Positions 35,926 through 46,724 are shown, numbered from the stretch's first letter. The stretch is 64,000 bases of DNA from Mucilaginibacter tundrae (GCF_013408825.1 NZ_JACCBZ010000003.1:1-64000); one strand, 5' to 3'. Notes: generated by a model from the letters alone, not told the origin. Made by a program: numbers and translations.

Positions 35926-38463
35926 TTAGTGTAAGATTTTATCTAGGCTAACTGCATAATCAACGCCTAACGATTTTTTGTATTCGGTTACAAACTGTTC
36001 ATATATTTTTTTGGTATAATCAATACCTTTTATTCTTCTGTAGCTTTTTAACTGGTATTTTAATGCAGTATCATTAAAAACAGCCACGTTTAATATCAGC
36101 CTGCTTATTTCTAATAATAGTTTGTAATTCTCTTCAGCGTATAATTTATCAAGTAGAGGCAATAGCTGATTCAACAATAGTTCTTCAAAATCTGATTTAA
36201 AACCGTCCAGCCACATATCAGTCATACTGCTTAAAAATGAACCACGGTTAATCATTTGTAAATAATTATCAATTGTCTGCTGCCCTTCACTGCCTTTTTT
36301 AAATATCTCCAAAACGATATAATAATCGCAGTAAAATGCCTCATCAGTACTAAAAAAGTAAATATCATTTAAAAGGGTAAGTTCAATACCATCAATATCG
36401 CACATTGCGCTTCTTAAGTGATTAAATGTGACCCCTTTAATGTTTTTAGTTTTAGCAACATCCTTATCGGGCCAGAGTAATTGTGATATTTTCTTGGAGG
36501 AAATGCCATTATTTTCTTTGCTATACAATAATATCAGGATAAATAACTTTTTAATTTTGGGACTAAACAGATATGTGACATCCCTGCCTTTTTTATCAAA
36601 TACCATAAACTCACCCAATAAATAAACTGCATTTATTTTGCGTTCATCTATTTTTTTTCTATCTGGTAATTCATCTTCAAACTCATCAATAACCGGGATA
36701 ATATTCCTCCGAATTTTCTTTTTATACAACCATATTAGCACAAATATTAATAATATAGCAGCTAATAATGGCACAATGTATATTAACTTGAACCAATGTT
36801 TAATTTGCCATTTATGAAATTGCGAATAGCTTGCGGCACTTACCGGCGGATACGAAAGTGAATATATTTTTATAATAGAATTATTGGGATCAATAAATTC
36901 CTGAATAGTACAAAGCAATTGATTGGTTTTGTTATTGAGAAACAAATTAATATCACTTTCAATCCGCTCTGAAACAACAGGTATTGGCGCACTTACAATT
37001 TGATATGAACCATCTTTAATTGAAAACTTATACAGTTTTATATTTGTTTTAAATATTTCGTGTGGATAGCATAATGCGTAAAAGTATTTGCCGTCACTTG
37101 ATAATACAAGGTTATTTGCAGGCACGAAAACCTCATTCGGATGAATATTCCAGATCTTTTTTATTATATGTGTTTTTAGGTTGATACAATATAAATCATA
37201 ATATTGCCTGCCCCCTACAACCTGGCTGCCAGATTCGTTCCCATAGCCGCCAAATAAATAAACCTCGTTATTATCGTTAACATTACTTACTGCCGAGAAA
37301 AACCGAGGCGTAATAGTGTCTCCTTTAAAAATAGTTTTTTGCCATTTATCATTATTCCGATTGTATTTAAAAAAATTATTATAATAAGTATAAAGGCCGT
37401 AACCACCAAAAAGATAAAGACTATCCTGAGTTTTGTTGTAAAAAATATTGTGATGATGTCTTTGCCCAATAAACTGTGCCTTGCCTATCGCTTCCCATGT
37501 CATTGATTTCATATCAAGGCTGGCTATACTGGGCGTGCCTGGTGGCACATTAAAGGCTTCGTAGATATAGCATTTATCCTCTCTGGCGTTAAATATACTT
37601 TTACCCAATAACATCGCTACCGGAGCCCGCTTTTTAAAGGCCGTAGAAACAGCGTTACTCTTTTCACTGTCATAAACAATTAACGAATCTCTAGTATATA
37701 TGAATAGTTTTTGACCAACCGTGGTAAAATTCAATCCTGCTACTTGCTTAAAAGTATGTTCATAGTTAAGCTTCCAGTAGTATGAATCATTAATTAGCCA
37801 TACCGGATTGTCGACTAATCCTATTTCTTCACCATTATTGTTATGAACTATATTTCCAACAGACTCATCTAGTGGGAACGTGAAGCTTTTTTGACTATTT
37901 TCAACTACCAAATTCTTGATAGCCATATCCGGCACTTCCATGTAATATTGGTTTTTGCCAAATATTAATTTTGCTGTAATAGTATCTTCTAACCATAAAC
38001 CGCTAGCCTGATATAGTTGATTGTCAATATAAATCTTTACATTATCTGCTTTTAGGTCAAAATCTACCTTCACTTTTATCCATTTACGCTTATGCAGTTG
38101 TGATGTTTGAATAGGTATTTTCAGCTTATTGCTTTTTCTGTCGATATTAAAATTTAAATAAGCCGCCCCGTTAAAATATAAATAACTTAAACTATATGAA
38201 TTATTTTTCCCGGTTAGATTAAATATATAGCCAAGATTTTTATTATCCCAAAGTGAAAGGTCAAAGTTAATTGATAAACGATCTTGAAATAATTGAGGGT
38301 GTATACTGAAGACATCGTAAGATGTTCGTTTGTTTAGCAGACTGTCGTTTGAGTTAAACATCAAGCCCTGGGCCTGCGCCCCTATTATATGAAAGAATAA
38401 CAAAAATAAGCCGATTTTAAGAGCTATAAAACGGACATGTAAACAATTTAATAATTCTCGCAT
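35926..38463 (-). CDS. Membrane-spanning regulator: Kelch-like sensor, one TM helix, SARP-type DNA-binding and BTAD-like domains
   Basis: 845 aa. Signal peptide (about 1-32, IGAQAQ), a LamG-like beta sandwich (about 40-225), Kelch/galactose-oxidase-like repeats (about 230-540: DSLYLFGGYGLYTYYNNFFK, NEVYLFGGYGNESGSQ), one membrane helix (about 562-585, IVPLLAAILLIFVLIWLY), then a cytoplasmic winged helix (about 610-700, FSPKIKKLFILILLYSKENN, KKISQLLWPDKDVAKTKNIK) and an alpha-helical BTAD-like tail. It reads as a one-component system that senses a periplasmic glycan and binds DNA directly, replacing the hybrid two-component or ECF regulators of other loci. It lies next to the SusC operon on the same strand. 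Confidence 0.7.
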   Translation of the reverse strand: MRELLNCLHVRFIALKIGLFLLFFHIIGAQAQGLMFNSNDSLLNKRTSYDVFSIHPQLFQDRLSINFDLSLWDNKNLGYIFNLTGKNNSYSLSYLYFNGAAYLNFNIDRKSNKLKIPIQTSQLHKRKWIKVKVDFDLKADNVKIYIDNQLYQASGLWLEDTITAKLIFGKNQYYMEVPDMAIKNLVVENSQKSFTFPLDESVGNIVHNNNGEEIGLVDNPVWLINDSYYWKLNYEHTFKQVAGLNFTTVGQKLFIYTRDSLIVYDSEKSNAVSTAFKKRAPVAMLLGKSIFNAREDKCYIYEAFNVPPGTPSIASLDMKSMTWEAIGKAQFIGQRHHHNIFYNKTQDSLYLFGGYGLYTYYNNFFKYNRNNDKWQKTIFKGDTITPRFFSAVSNVNDNNEVYLFGGYGNESGSQVVGGRQYYDLYCINLKTHIIKKIWNIHPNEVFVPANNLVLSSDGKYFYALCYPHEIFKTNIKLYKFSIKDGSYQIVSAPIPVVSERIESDINLFLNNKTNQLLCTIQEFIDPNNSIIKIYSLSYPPVSAASYSQFHKWQIKHWFKLIYIVPLLAAILLIFVLIWLYKKKIRRNIIPVIDEFEDELPDRKKIDERKINAVYLLGEFMVFDKKGRDVTYLFSPKIKKLFILILLYSKENNGISSKKISQLLWPDKDVAKTKNIKGVTFNHLRSAMCDIDGIELTLLNDIYFFSTDEAFYCDYYIVLEIFKKGSEGQQTIDNYLQMINRGSFLSSMTDMWLDGFKSDFEELLLNQLLPLLDKLYAEENYKLLLEISRLILNVAVFNDTALKYQLKSYRRIKGIDYTKKIYEQFVTEYKKSLGVDYAVSLDKILH

Positions 38464-38659
38464 TAAAAGGTTTTCTTCAATAGAACGTATTTTAATATTA
38501 AGTTTATGCCGCTAAAGTAGAATTTTAAAGAGCGAAAAAATAATTATTAACTTGCTTTTATAATTTTCCCTAAAAAACATAAGAAATAATACATATAGAT
38601 TAAAGTCTACACAAACTCAATTTATCAAAACTCAATTTCCTTTCTAATCTATTTTTAAA

Positions 38660-38667
38660 TATCTTCG
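38660..38667 (+). promoter_or_regulatory. -7-like element TATCTTCG of the intact Hsp70-like gene
   Basis: TATCTTCGCCGCCC precedes the ATG by 37 bp and matches the block before the broken paralogue. One change from TAnnTTTG. The shared downstream GCCGCCC suggests common ancestry of the two promoters rather than chance. Confidence 0.4.
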
Positions 38668-38704
38668 CCGCCCCTAAAATTTTTGTTGTCTAACACTCGA
38701 TTTT

Positions 38705-39973
38705 ATGAAAAGGTTTTTATACGGAATTGATTTTGGAACAACCAATTCGGCTTTGGCAATTTACGACGAAGAATCTAATGAAATCCATTATACTATCATT
38801 ATTCCTTCGCTCATTTACTTCTACCATCAATTCAATGCAGGCAGTACCTCAAATTATGTTGTAGGCGAAGAAGCCATAGCTGCCTACCTACAGGATGATA
38901 TGAAAGGACGTTTTATCAAATCTGTTAAGCAAATATTATCGAGAAGCAGTTTCTCAGAAACTCGTATACATAATAAAAAATATAGCGCTTCCGACCTTGT
39001 AGCTATCATTTTAAAGGAATTGAAAGATCGCGCAGATAAATTGATCGGACAAGATTGTAGAAAAGCAATAATAGGTAGACCGGTTTTTTTTGACGACAAT
39101 AACGTGCAAAAAGATACGTTAGCTCAGACTAGGTTACATAAAGCCGCAGAAATTGCCGGCTTTGTTGACATACGCTTTCAATTTGAACCTATCGGAGCGG
39201 CTTTCGCCTATGAAAAAAGTCTCGTAAAAAAAGAAAATGTATTAGTAGCAGATCTTGGCGGAGGCACAACAGATTTCACTTATTTAGTGCTTGATCCCGA
39301 AAAAGTTGGAAGTAAAGACAGAAAGAATGATATGATAGCCAATGGCGGGATTTATATAGGTGGAGATAGTTTCGATTCAGCTTTTATGTGGGAGAAAGGT
39401 ACACCCTACTTCGGTAAGAATACCCAATATGAAGCTACTCCGGGCAAGATATTGACAGTGCCCAAATCGCTTTTTGCAAACATTTGCTCCTGGGAGCACA
39501 TGAACTTTTTTAATGGTTTACGTGTTAGAAAAGACATAGAAGATTATTATTATTTTTCGGGGAATAACTCTGAGTTCAAAAATCTAATAACGCTTATTGA
39601 AAATAATTTAGGTTATTCAGTGTTTCAATCTATCGAAAAAACAAAAATCACGCTTACAAATACAGATACTGCCATCTTTAAATATCGAAATATGGATATC
39701 AACATTAATGAGGAGATTTCGTTGCCTGATTACGAACAGATTATCGAGAAAGATGTGAATAGGATTGCAAATTATCTGGATGAATTTATGTTACAAAATG
39801 GTATCGATCCACAAAATATCGACAGTCTGTTTTTAACCGGAGGTACATCTATGGTGAGTAGTATTCAAAAACTATTTAAAACCAGGTTTCCACATGTTAA
39901 CATAAATTCAGGAGATAATTTTAAAAGTGTAGCCAAAGGTTTAGCTTACAGTGGGTACCTGTTCGAAAATTAA
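38705..39973 (+). CDS. Hsp70-like (YegD-type) ATPase
   Basis: 422 aa, soluble. It has the actin/Hsp70 ATPase fold only, with no substrate-binding domain: phosphate-1 motif YGIDFGTTNSALAIY (residues 6-20), phosphate-2 VADLGGGTTDFTYL (about 181-194) and adenosine motif LFLTGGTSMVSS (about 373-384), ending GYLFEN. Proteins of this type (E. coli YegD is the named example) are distant DnaK relatives of unknown client. It lies alone, divergent from the membrane regulator. The broken copy at 7.9-9.1 kb is alike over its whole length, roughly four in five residues identical by eye. Confidence 0.85.
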   Translation: MKRFLYGIDFGTTNSALAIYDEESNEIHYTIIIPSLIYFYHQFNAGSTSNYVVGEEAIAAYLQDDMKGRFIKSVKQILSRSSFSETRIHNKKYSASDLVAIILKELKDRADKLIGQDCRKAIIGRPVFFDDNNVQKDTLAQTRLHKAAEIAGFVDIRFQFEPIGAAFAYEKSLVKKENVLVADLGGGTTDFTYLVLDPEKVGSKDRKNDMIANGGIYIGGDSFDSAFMWEKGTPYFGKNTQYEATPGKILTVPKSLFANICSWEHMNFFNGLRVRKDIEDYYYFSGNNSEFKNLITLIENNLGYSVFQSIEKTKITLTNTDTAIFKYRNMDININEEISLPDYEQIIEKDVNRIANYLDEFMLQNGIDPQNIDSLFLTGGTSMVSSIQKLFKTRFPHVNINSGDNFKSVAKGLAYSGYLFEN

Positions 39974-40089
39974 CAAGTCACCTTGTGAACGATAATATAT
40001 GCTATCGAAATATTATATCAATACAACAATTAAATTTTCGCTTCTGTATTACGCTATATTTTCACTTTTTTTGTCCCTTAATATCTACA

Positions 40090-41339
40090 ATGAAAAAAAT
40101 TAGCGACTTTACTGTACTCAGGGCATTCCGCAGCGTTAATTACACGCTTTATTTTATTGGTAGAGCTGTGTCACAATTTGGCACATGGATGCAGCGCACT
40201 GCAGTTATATGGGTAGTGTATTCTATTACGCATTCAGCTTTTCTTTTAGGGGTAACCATATTTGCCGAACAATTCCCCTCGTTCCTATTCTCAATTTTCG
40301 GCGGTGGGGCGGCTGATCGCTATGATCGTTATAAGGTTATAAAAATCACGCAAATCACATCAATGATACAAGCCATATTGCTCGCGTTATTGGTAATTAC
40401 TGGTCATACTATTGTGTGGGCAATACTTGTTTTAAGTGTGATATTAGGCATAATTAATGCTTTTGACGTTCCTGCAAGGCAGGCACTCGTACACGATGTT
40501 GTTGCAGACCAGGCCGACCTTCCAAATGCTTTATCGCTTACTACAGCCACCGCAAGCCTGGCACAGTTATTAGGGCCAGCTTTGGCGGGGATTGTTTTAG
40601 TGCATTTGGCGCAGGTGTTTGTTTTCTGCTCAATGCCGCAAGCTTTGGCGCGGTTATTATTTCGTTGCTTTTGATGAAGTTGCCTGTTCATCAACCAAAA
40701 AAATCAGAGAAAAAAATTACAAAAGAGTTTACTGAGGGTTTTAACTATCTTAAAAAAACACCGGATATTGGCCTGGTTATATTAATGCTCGCGATCATCA
40801 GTTTATTTGTACTGCCTTACAACACGGTTATACCCATATTCGCTAAAGTAATATTTAAAGGCAATGCATCAACTTTTGGATATATTACCAGCTTTATTGG
40901 CGTGGGTGCGGTATCAGGTACAATTTTTCTGGCTTCGCGAAAACCGGGCACACATTTAAAAAGGATACTATTTGTAAGTACCATAATGATGGGAATTGGG
41001 CTAATCGGTTTTTCTCAAATAATTAACTTTCCAATAGCTATGTTATTTGCAGTTTTAACCGGGTTTGGTGCAATTGCGCAGTTTACGGTCTCTAATATTA
41101 TTGTTCAGTCTGAATCGGCACCACACATGCGTGGCAGAGTTATCAGTATTTTACTGATGGCTATCTTTGGTATGATGCCGCTTGGCAGCGTAGTAATTGG
41201 TGCTATATCAGAACGTATTGGCGCACCTACAACCGTATTAGTACAGGGTATTATATCGCTTGCTGTGGCGTTGGGATTCGCGAAATTTCTGACTAAAAAA
41301 AGGAAACAGTCATTCCCCGTTGAGGAAATAGCTGTGTAA
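40090..41339 (+). pseudogene. MFS transporter split by a 1-bp frameshift
   Basis: The likely start is ATG 40090 (MKKISDFTVLRAFRSVNYTL); an upstream ATG at 39985 adds an unrelated 35-residue stretch. The frame carries helices 1-6 with the MFS motif GGGAADRYDRYKVIK and QALVHDVV, then goes wrong near 40609: VHLAQVF instead of VHLGAGVCFLLNAASFGAVI, which is found in the next frame and continues to 41339 (helices 7-12). One G lost in TTGGGCGCAGG explains it. The fused product would be about 416 aa, an MFS_3/EntS-type exporter or enterobactin-like transporter family. It may be a recent mutation or a sequence error; the rest is intact. Confidence 0.8.
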
Positions 41340-41414
41340 CCAAGCGGAGTTTCACACTATCTGAATAAAAATATTTATTATCTGCCTACTTTAAAAACTG
41401 TATTAAGCTACCCC

Positions 41415-43256
41415 ATGGATTATTTCAAAAAGCTGCAGGAATTATTGAAAATTGAACGCAATGAAGATCGCGACGCTTATTTGAAACTTACTTCCTCTAC
41501 TTCAATCACCGACCGTAGGGCGGCGGGGCTTTGTTGGTACCCTATCTCCATTACCGGCACTGAGCCGTCACGGGGTGACTATTTAAATGTAGAAATCGAG
41601 CGTAAGTCACACCAGGATATTCTATCCCAAATACGCTTTGGTAGCCCGGCGGTATTGTTTTCAAATCATGAACCATCGTATCGAGTAGAAGGGATTATAT
41701 CTTATCAAAATGGCAATAGACTAAAAATAAATCTGTTTACTGAGGAGTTGCCTGATTGGAGCAGAGAGGGAAAACTTGGTGTAGAATTGCTATTCGACGA
41801 TAATAGTTATGACGATATGCAGGCGGCCCTTAAACAAGCCTCGGCATTAAAAGATAACCGATTAGTTGACACATTAATTGGTGCACGCGAGCCCATCTTT
41901 GCTGTTTCTGATGTAATGATCCCCAATTTAAATCAAAGCCAAAATTTAGCAGTTAATAAAATATTAGGCGGGCAGGACCTGGCTATTGTCCATGGGCCTC
42001 CGGGAACCGGAAAAACTACAACACTTGTACAAGCAATTAAATTAACGGCAAAAACTGAACAGGTTTTAGTGGTGGCACCAAGCAATACGGCAGTAGATTT
42101 GTTAAGCGAAAAACTTGCGTTAGAAGGATTGAATGTTTTACGGATCGGTAATCCAGCCAGGGTCTCTGATAAGTTGATGTCCTTGACGTTGGACAGTCAA
42201 ATGGCCAATCATCCGTATATGAAGGAAAGCAAAAAACTAAAAAAGCTAGCATCCGAATATAAAAATATGGGGCATAAGTATAAGCGCAATTTTGGCAAAG
42301 CGGAACGTGAACAACGTAAGGCTTTGTTTGATGAAGCGCACAAAATTATGCGGGAAGTTGCAAAAACAGAAGAATTTATAATTGATGATCTTGTAAACAA
42401 AGCCCAGATTATTACCGCTACCCTAGCCGGATCAAATCATTGGACGATTAGAAAACAAAAGTTTAAAACAGTATTTATTGATGAGGCCGGGCAGGCATTG
42501 GAACCTGCTTGCTGGATACCTATATTAAAATCGCAACGAGTAATATTGGCCGGTGATCATCAACAACTCCCCCCTACCATAAAATCTGGTAATGCAGCAC
42601 GCGGTGGTTTGAATGTTACTCTTTTAGAAAAATGCGTCGCGCTACACCCAAATGCTGTGGTATTATTGGATGAGCAATATAGAATGCATCAAAACATTAT
42701 GCAATTCTCATCACAAGAGTTCTATGGAGGTAAATTGCGGGCACATAGTAGCGTAGCTTCTGAGTTACTTTTTAATGATGACATTCCTTTTCTTTTTATT
42801 GACACAGCCGGTTGTGGCTTTACTGAAAAAAGCGAAGGAACCAGTATCGTTAATCCTGAAGAAGCAGCCTTTGTATTTAATTATACAACAAATTTCCTAT
42901 CGGGCATTGAGCCATTTTCCGTTGCGGTGATCTCGCCATACCGTGGACAGATAAGATTGTTAAAAGAGTTGTTTTCAGAAATGTCAGCTAATATATCTGT
43001 AAATACTATCGACAGCTTTCAGGGTCAGGAACGTGATATGGTTATTATCAGCATGACGCGCAGCAATCCCGATGGAGAGATTGGCTTTCTTTCCGATATC
43101 CGAAGGATGAATGTGGCCATGACCAGGGCAAAGAAAAAATTGGTTATAGTTGGCGACAGCTCAACATTGGCACGTTTGCCAGTTTATACAGATTTAATCA
43201 GTTATTCAGAATCAATTGGAGGTTATCAAAGTGCCTGGGACTATTTAACAGTTTAA
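41415..43256 (+). CDS. Superfamily 1 DNA/RNA helicase, IGHMBP2/Upf1-like
   Basis: 613 aa. N-terminal beta-barrel region (about 1-170, with GDYLNVEIERKSHQDILSQI), then two RecA-like domains with all SF1 motifs: I HGPPGTGKTTTL (about 194), II FIDEAGQALEP (about 355), III LAGDHQQLPPT, IV DEQYRMHQNI, V SFQGQERDMVIISM, VI MNVAMTRAKKKLVI. It unwinds nucleic acid 5' to 3' by family knowledge. Cytoplasmic. ATG 41415 follows 75 bp after the MFS stop. No interrupting lesions, length normal for bacterial members. Confidence 0.9.
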   Translation: MDYFKKLQELLKIERNEDRDAYLKLTSSTSITDRRAAGLCWYPISITGTEPSRGDYLNVEIERKSHQDILSQIRFGSPAVLFSNHEPSYRVEGIISYQNGNRLKINLFTEELPDWSREGKLGVELLFDDNSYDDMQAALKQASALKDNRLVDTLIGAREPIFAVSDVMIPNLNQSQNLAVNKILGGQDLAIVHGPPGTGKTTTLVQAIKLTAKTEQVLVVAPSNTAVDLLSEKLALEGLNVLRIGNPARVSDKLMSLTLDSQMANHPYMKESKKLKKLASEYKNMGHKYKRNFGKAEREQRKALFDEAHKIMREVAKTEEFIIDDLVNKAQIITATLAGSNHWTIRKQKFKTVFIDEAGQALEPACWIPILKSQRVILAGDHQQLPPTIKSGNAARGGLNVTLLEKCVALHPNAVVLLDEQYRMHQNIMQFSSQEFYGGKLRAHSSVASELLFNDDIPFLFIDTAGCGFTEKSEGTSIVNPEEAAFVFNYTTNFLSGIEPFSVAVISPYRGQIRLLKELFSEMSANISVNTIDSFQGQERDMVIISMTRSNPDGEIGFLSDIRRMNVAMTRAKKKLVIVGDSSTLARLPVYTDLISYSESIGGYQSAWDYLTV

Positions 43257-43274
43257 GTAAATAAATCTTGATAA

Positions 43275-43748
43275 TTATTTACTAAGATTTATTCCTGTTT
43301 CATGTTTCGCTTGTGACATTACAAATAAGCTTTCCATGTTATCAACCTTTGGTAGCTTGGCCAGTTTGTTTCTGAGTAATTGATTGTATTCATCCATATC
43401 TCTTACAGCTATTTTTAATAAGAAATCAAATTTACCGGTTAAATGACTGCATTCTAGTACTTCATCCAATTTAGTTACTTCATCTAAAAATGCTATTAAG
43501 TTTTCCTCCGCATGTGGCTTAACCTGCACCTGTGTATAGGCGATTAAGCCACGATTAACTTTTTTATAGTCTATAATAGCTACATAACGTTTTATATAGC
43601 CCTCATCTTCCAACCGTTTTACTCTAACATGAACCGGAGTAGGTGAAATGTTTAATGTGTGCGCTATAGCCTTATGAGTAATTGTGGCATCTTTTTGAAG
43701 TAGATTCAGAATACCAATATCAATTTTATCAAGTTCTTTATTAATCAT
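43275..43748 (-). CDS. Lrp/AsnC-family transcriptional regulator
   Basis: 157 aa. N-terminal HTH (ILNLLQKDATITHKAIAHTL, recognition helix SPTPVHVRVKRLEDEG) and C-terminal RAM/AsnC ligand domain (LIAYTQVQVKPHAEENLIAF, FDFLLKIAVRDMDEYNQLL). It binds DNA as an oligomer in response to an amino acid. It follows the fructose-bisphosphatase gene by 8 bp on the same strand, so it is probably cotranscribed with it, and it may control gluconeogenic genes nearby (inference). Confidence 0.9.
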   Translation of the reverse strand: MINKELDKIDIGILNLLQKDATITHKAIAHTLNISPTPVHVRVKRLEDEGYIKRYVAIIDYKKVNRGLIAYTQVQVKPHAEENLIAFLDEVTKLDEVLECSHLTGKFDFLLKIAVRDMDEYNQLLRNKLAKLPKVDNMESLFVMSQAKHETGINLSK

Positions 43749-43756
43749 GACCGAAG

Positions 43757-44797
43757 TTAAATAGTTAAAGCTGGTATATCAGCGAATGATAACTTCCCGG
43801 CTTCTAACATAAATCGTTCGGCCGTCTCTACCATACTACGGGATCCTATAAATATCTGCGACCGTTGGTGCAGTGCTGTTACTTGCAGGTCGAGTATACG
43901 GCTTTTACCATTTGTAGCTTTCCCGCCAGCCTGTTCAATAATAAAAGCCATCGGGTTACATTCATAAACCAATCGCAATTTGCCATCAGGAGCAGATGCT
44001 GTCGCAGGATATATAAAAATGCCGCCTTTTATCAAATTACGATGCAAATCTGCCACCATAGAACCAATATAACGCGACGTGTACGGTCTTTGCGTTTGCT
44101 TGTCTTCTACCTGGCAATATTTAATATACTTTTTAACTCCCTGAGGAAAGTGAACATAATTACCTTCGTTAATTGAATAAATTGTGCCTGTTTCCGGGGT
44201 TTTCATATCTGGATGCGATAGGCAAAATTCACCAATCGAAGGATCAAGTGTAAAACCATTAACGCCTTTTCCGGTTGTATAAACTAACATGGTTGATGAA
44301 CCGTAGATAATGTAACCTGCCGCTACTTGTTCCGTACCACTTTGCAATACATCAGCCAACGAAGCTGGTGTTTCAAAATTTTTACGTCTGTAGATGGAAA
44401 AGATTGTTCCAATAGGTACATTAACATCAATATTTGATGAACCATCAAGCGGGTCAATAGCAACAATATACTTTGCACCTTTAGAAACCGCCGAGTCAAT
44501 ACGAATTATTTCTTCGTTCTCTTCAGAAGCAACAATACAACACTCCCCTCCACTGCTAAGCGCACTTATAAATTGATCATTAGCATACACATCCAACTTT
44601 TGCTGCTGCTCACCTTGAATATTTGTACTACCAGCCTTACCCAAAATATCCATCAATCCTGCCTTGTTTACCTCCCGGTTAACAATTTTTGCAGCTATTC
44701 CTATGTCACGCAATAACCGAGATAATTCACCTTTGGCATAAGGGAAATCCGATTGCTTTTCAATAATAAATTGCCCTAAAGTTTTCAGTCCAAACAT
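43757..44797 (-). CDS. fbp: Class I fructose-1,6-bisphosphatase
   Basis: 346 aa from ATG 44797 (Met at 44842 only adds 15 unlikely residues). Metal and substrate motifs: [27 protein letters not shown] (about residues 113-132), [20 protein letters not shown], and the end [16 protein letters not shown] with GSRSMVE. It removes the 1-phosphate of fructose 1,6-bisphosphate in gluconeogenesis. It pairs with the divergent ATP-dependent PEP carboxykinase gene 389 bp away, giving both irreversible steps in one place, and with Lrp behind it. Confidence 0.95.
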   Translation of the reverse strand: MFGLKTLGQFIIEKQSDFPYAKGELSRLLRDIGIAAKIVNREVNKAGLMDILGKAGSTNIQGEQQQKLDVYANDQFISALSSGGECCIVASEENEEIIRIDSAVSKGAKYIVAIDPLDGSSNIDVNVPIGTIFSIYRRKNFETPASLADVLQSGTEQVAAGYIIYGSSTMLVYTTGKGVNGFTLDPSIGEFCLSHPDMKTPETGTIYSINEGNYVHFPQGVKKYIKYCQVEDKQTQRPYTSRYIGSMVADLHRNLIKGGIFIYPATASAPDGKLRLVYECNPMAFIIEQAGGKATNGKSRILDLQVTALHQRSQIFIGSRSMVETAERFMLEAGKLSFADIPALTI

Positions 44798-45185
44798 ATA
44801 CTTAGTGTAAATAATACAATACAATTCAATTAATGAAGCCAAACAAATAAACTACAAAAACAGCTATAAAACAATTTATTAAGGCAAAATAATAACATTT
44901 ATTATTTAAAAATAAACAATGATAGTGTATTGGAATCTATATTTCAGATAAAATAAAGTTCAAAAAACCGAAACAACATCAAATCGTCATACTATAATTC
45001 ACTTTAAAACTATTAAAATATCATTTTAAAGTTCTTTTAACCAAATTAGCCTAATCCTATGGTTTACACCTGCCAAACAACTCACCTTTGTAGTGTAAAA
45101 GGCTGAGATTATTTATGCCTTAATAAATTATAAACCAAAATAGCAACCACTATAAATATGTAGCTATTTACAATAAAATAATTGT
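44798..45185. other. Divergent control region between fbp and pckA
   Basis: 388 bp, very AT-rich. CACCTTTG (about 45084-45091) is one change from the -7 consensus on the pckA side. No open frame. Divergent promoters for both gluconeogenic genes must lie here. Confidence 0.5.
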
Positions 45186-46724
45186 ATGAATAACCCACTT
45201 TTCACAACGCTTGTACAAGAGCAATTGCCTATTGATAAACTGGTTGAGCAAACTATTGCAAAGCGAGAAGGTACTTTGACGGATACTGGTGCATTATTGA
45301 TAAAAACGGGAGAATTTACGGGGCGAAGTCCCGAAGATAAATTTTTAGTAAAGGATAATATCAGTACAAATAGCGTTGATTGGAACAAGTTTAATAATCC
45401 AATTGATGAAAGTAACTTTCTACAATTAAAAGATAAGCTCGTCTCATATCTTAATAAAAAATCGGAAATATGGGCTCGCAACCTGTTTGCCTGTGCGGAT
45501 AGTCGCTATAAACTATCAGTACGTATTGTTAATGAAAGCCCTTGGTCAAATCATTTTGCAAGTAACATGTTAATTGAGCCCAGTGCGAATGACCTAAAGA
45601 ACTTTAATGCCGAATGGTTGATTATGCACGCGCCTGGTTTTGAAGCAAACCCACTTACCGACGACACCCGGCAAAAAAATTTTACTATTCTTTCTCTCAA
45701 ACACAAAACCATATTAATTGGCGGCAGCGGTTATACTGGCGAAATAAAAAAAGCCGTATTTACGGCTCTAAATTTTATACTTCCCTATGAGCATGATGTT
45801 TTAAGTATGCATTGTAGTGCCAATGAAGGAGCTAATGGAGATACGGCCTTATTTTTCGGGTTAAGCGGCACCGGCAAAACAACATTAAGCGCTGATAGCC
45901 AACGTAATTTAATAGGTGATGATGAGCATGGTTGGAGCAACAATGGGGTTTTTAATTTTGAAGGTGGTTGTTATGCAAAAATAATCAATCTATCTGCAGA
46001 ATGCGAACCGGAAATATTCAACGCAATAAAACCAGGTGCATTGGTAGAGAATGCGGTGCTATTTAAAAACTCAAACCATATTGATTTTTCAGATAAAAGT
46101 ATTACAGAAAACACTCGAACTAGCTATCCTCTTGAATATATTCCGAATGCAAAAATACCGTCTTTAAGTGGGCATCCTCAAAACATATTTTTCCTGGCTT
46201 GTGATGCCTATGGGGTGTTACCACCTATAAGTCTTTTAACCGAAGAACAGGCAATGTTTTATTTCATCAATGGCTATACTGCGAAAATAGCCGGCACCGA
46301 AGTTGGCATTACTGAACCAAAAGTAACTTTCAGCGCATGTTTTGGGGCACCCTTTTTACCACTGCACCCAGAATTTTACGCTGCCCTACTCGGTAAAAAA
46401 CTAAAAGAGCATAAAGTAAAAGTATGGTTAGTGAATACCGGTTGGACGGCAGGCCCTTACGGACAGGGTTATCGTATTAGCATTAACAATACCAGAGCTA
46501 TGGTTAATGCAGCGTTAAATGGCAAGTTGGACACTGTAGATTATCAGGAGCATTCAATCTTTCATTTGTCAGTACCACAAAGCTGTCCAGACATATCATC
46601 ACAAGCATTATTAAATCCGCGCGAGATGTGGTTAGATAAAAACACATATGATGAAACTGCCAGGAAACTAGTTGAATTATTTAATAAAAATCATCAGCTA
46701 TATAATCATCTTCAATTAAGCTAA
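45186..46724 (+). CDS. pckA: Phosphoenolpyruvate carboxykinase (ATP)
   Basis: 512 aa. The kinase-1a P-loop GLSGTGKTTLSAD is at about residues 228-240, the metal-binding LIGDDEHGWSNNGVFNFEGG follows, and ARNLFACADSRYKLSVRIVN is the N-terminal lid. It carries the ATP-PEPCK signature, not the GTP one. It makes PEP from oxaloacetate with ATP, the first step of gluconeogenesis. Divergent from fbp. About 20 residues shorter than E. coli PckA, within family range. ATG 45186 gives the family's expected N-terminus. Confidence 0.95.
   Translation: MNNPLFTTLVQEQLPIDKLVEQTIAKREGTLTDTGALLIKTGEFTGRSPEDKFLVKDNISTNSVDWNKFNNPIDESNFLQLKDKLVSYLNKKSEIWARNLFACADSRYKLSVRIVNESPWSNHFASNMLIEPSANDLKNFNAEWLIMHAPGFEANPLTDDTRQKNFTILSLKHKTILIGGSGYTGEIKKAVFTALNFILPYEHDVLSMHCSANEGANGDTALFFGLSGTGKTTLSADSQRNLIGDDEHGWSNNGVFNFEGGCYAKIINLSAECEPEIFNAIKPGALVENAVLFKNSNHIDFSDKSITENTRTSYPLEYIPNAKIPSLSGHPQNIFFLACDAYGVLPPISLLTEEQAMFYFINGYTAKIAGTEVGITEPKVTFSACFGAPFLPLHPEFYAALLGKKLKEHKVKVWLVNTGWTAGPYGQGYRISINNTRAMVNAALNGKLDTVDYQEHSIFHLSVPQSCPDISSQALLNPREMWLDKNTYDETARKLVELFNKNHQLYNHLQLS

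Noticed and set aside
40090..41339. Programmed frameshift joining the MFS halves
   Set aside because: No slippery heptamer or downstream structure is seen at about 40609. A lost G in a GGG run is the simpler explanation.
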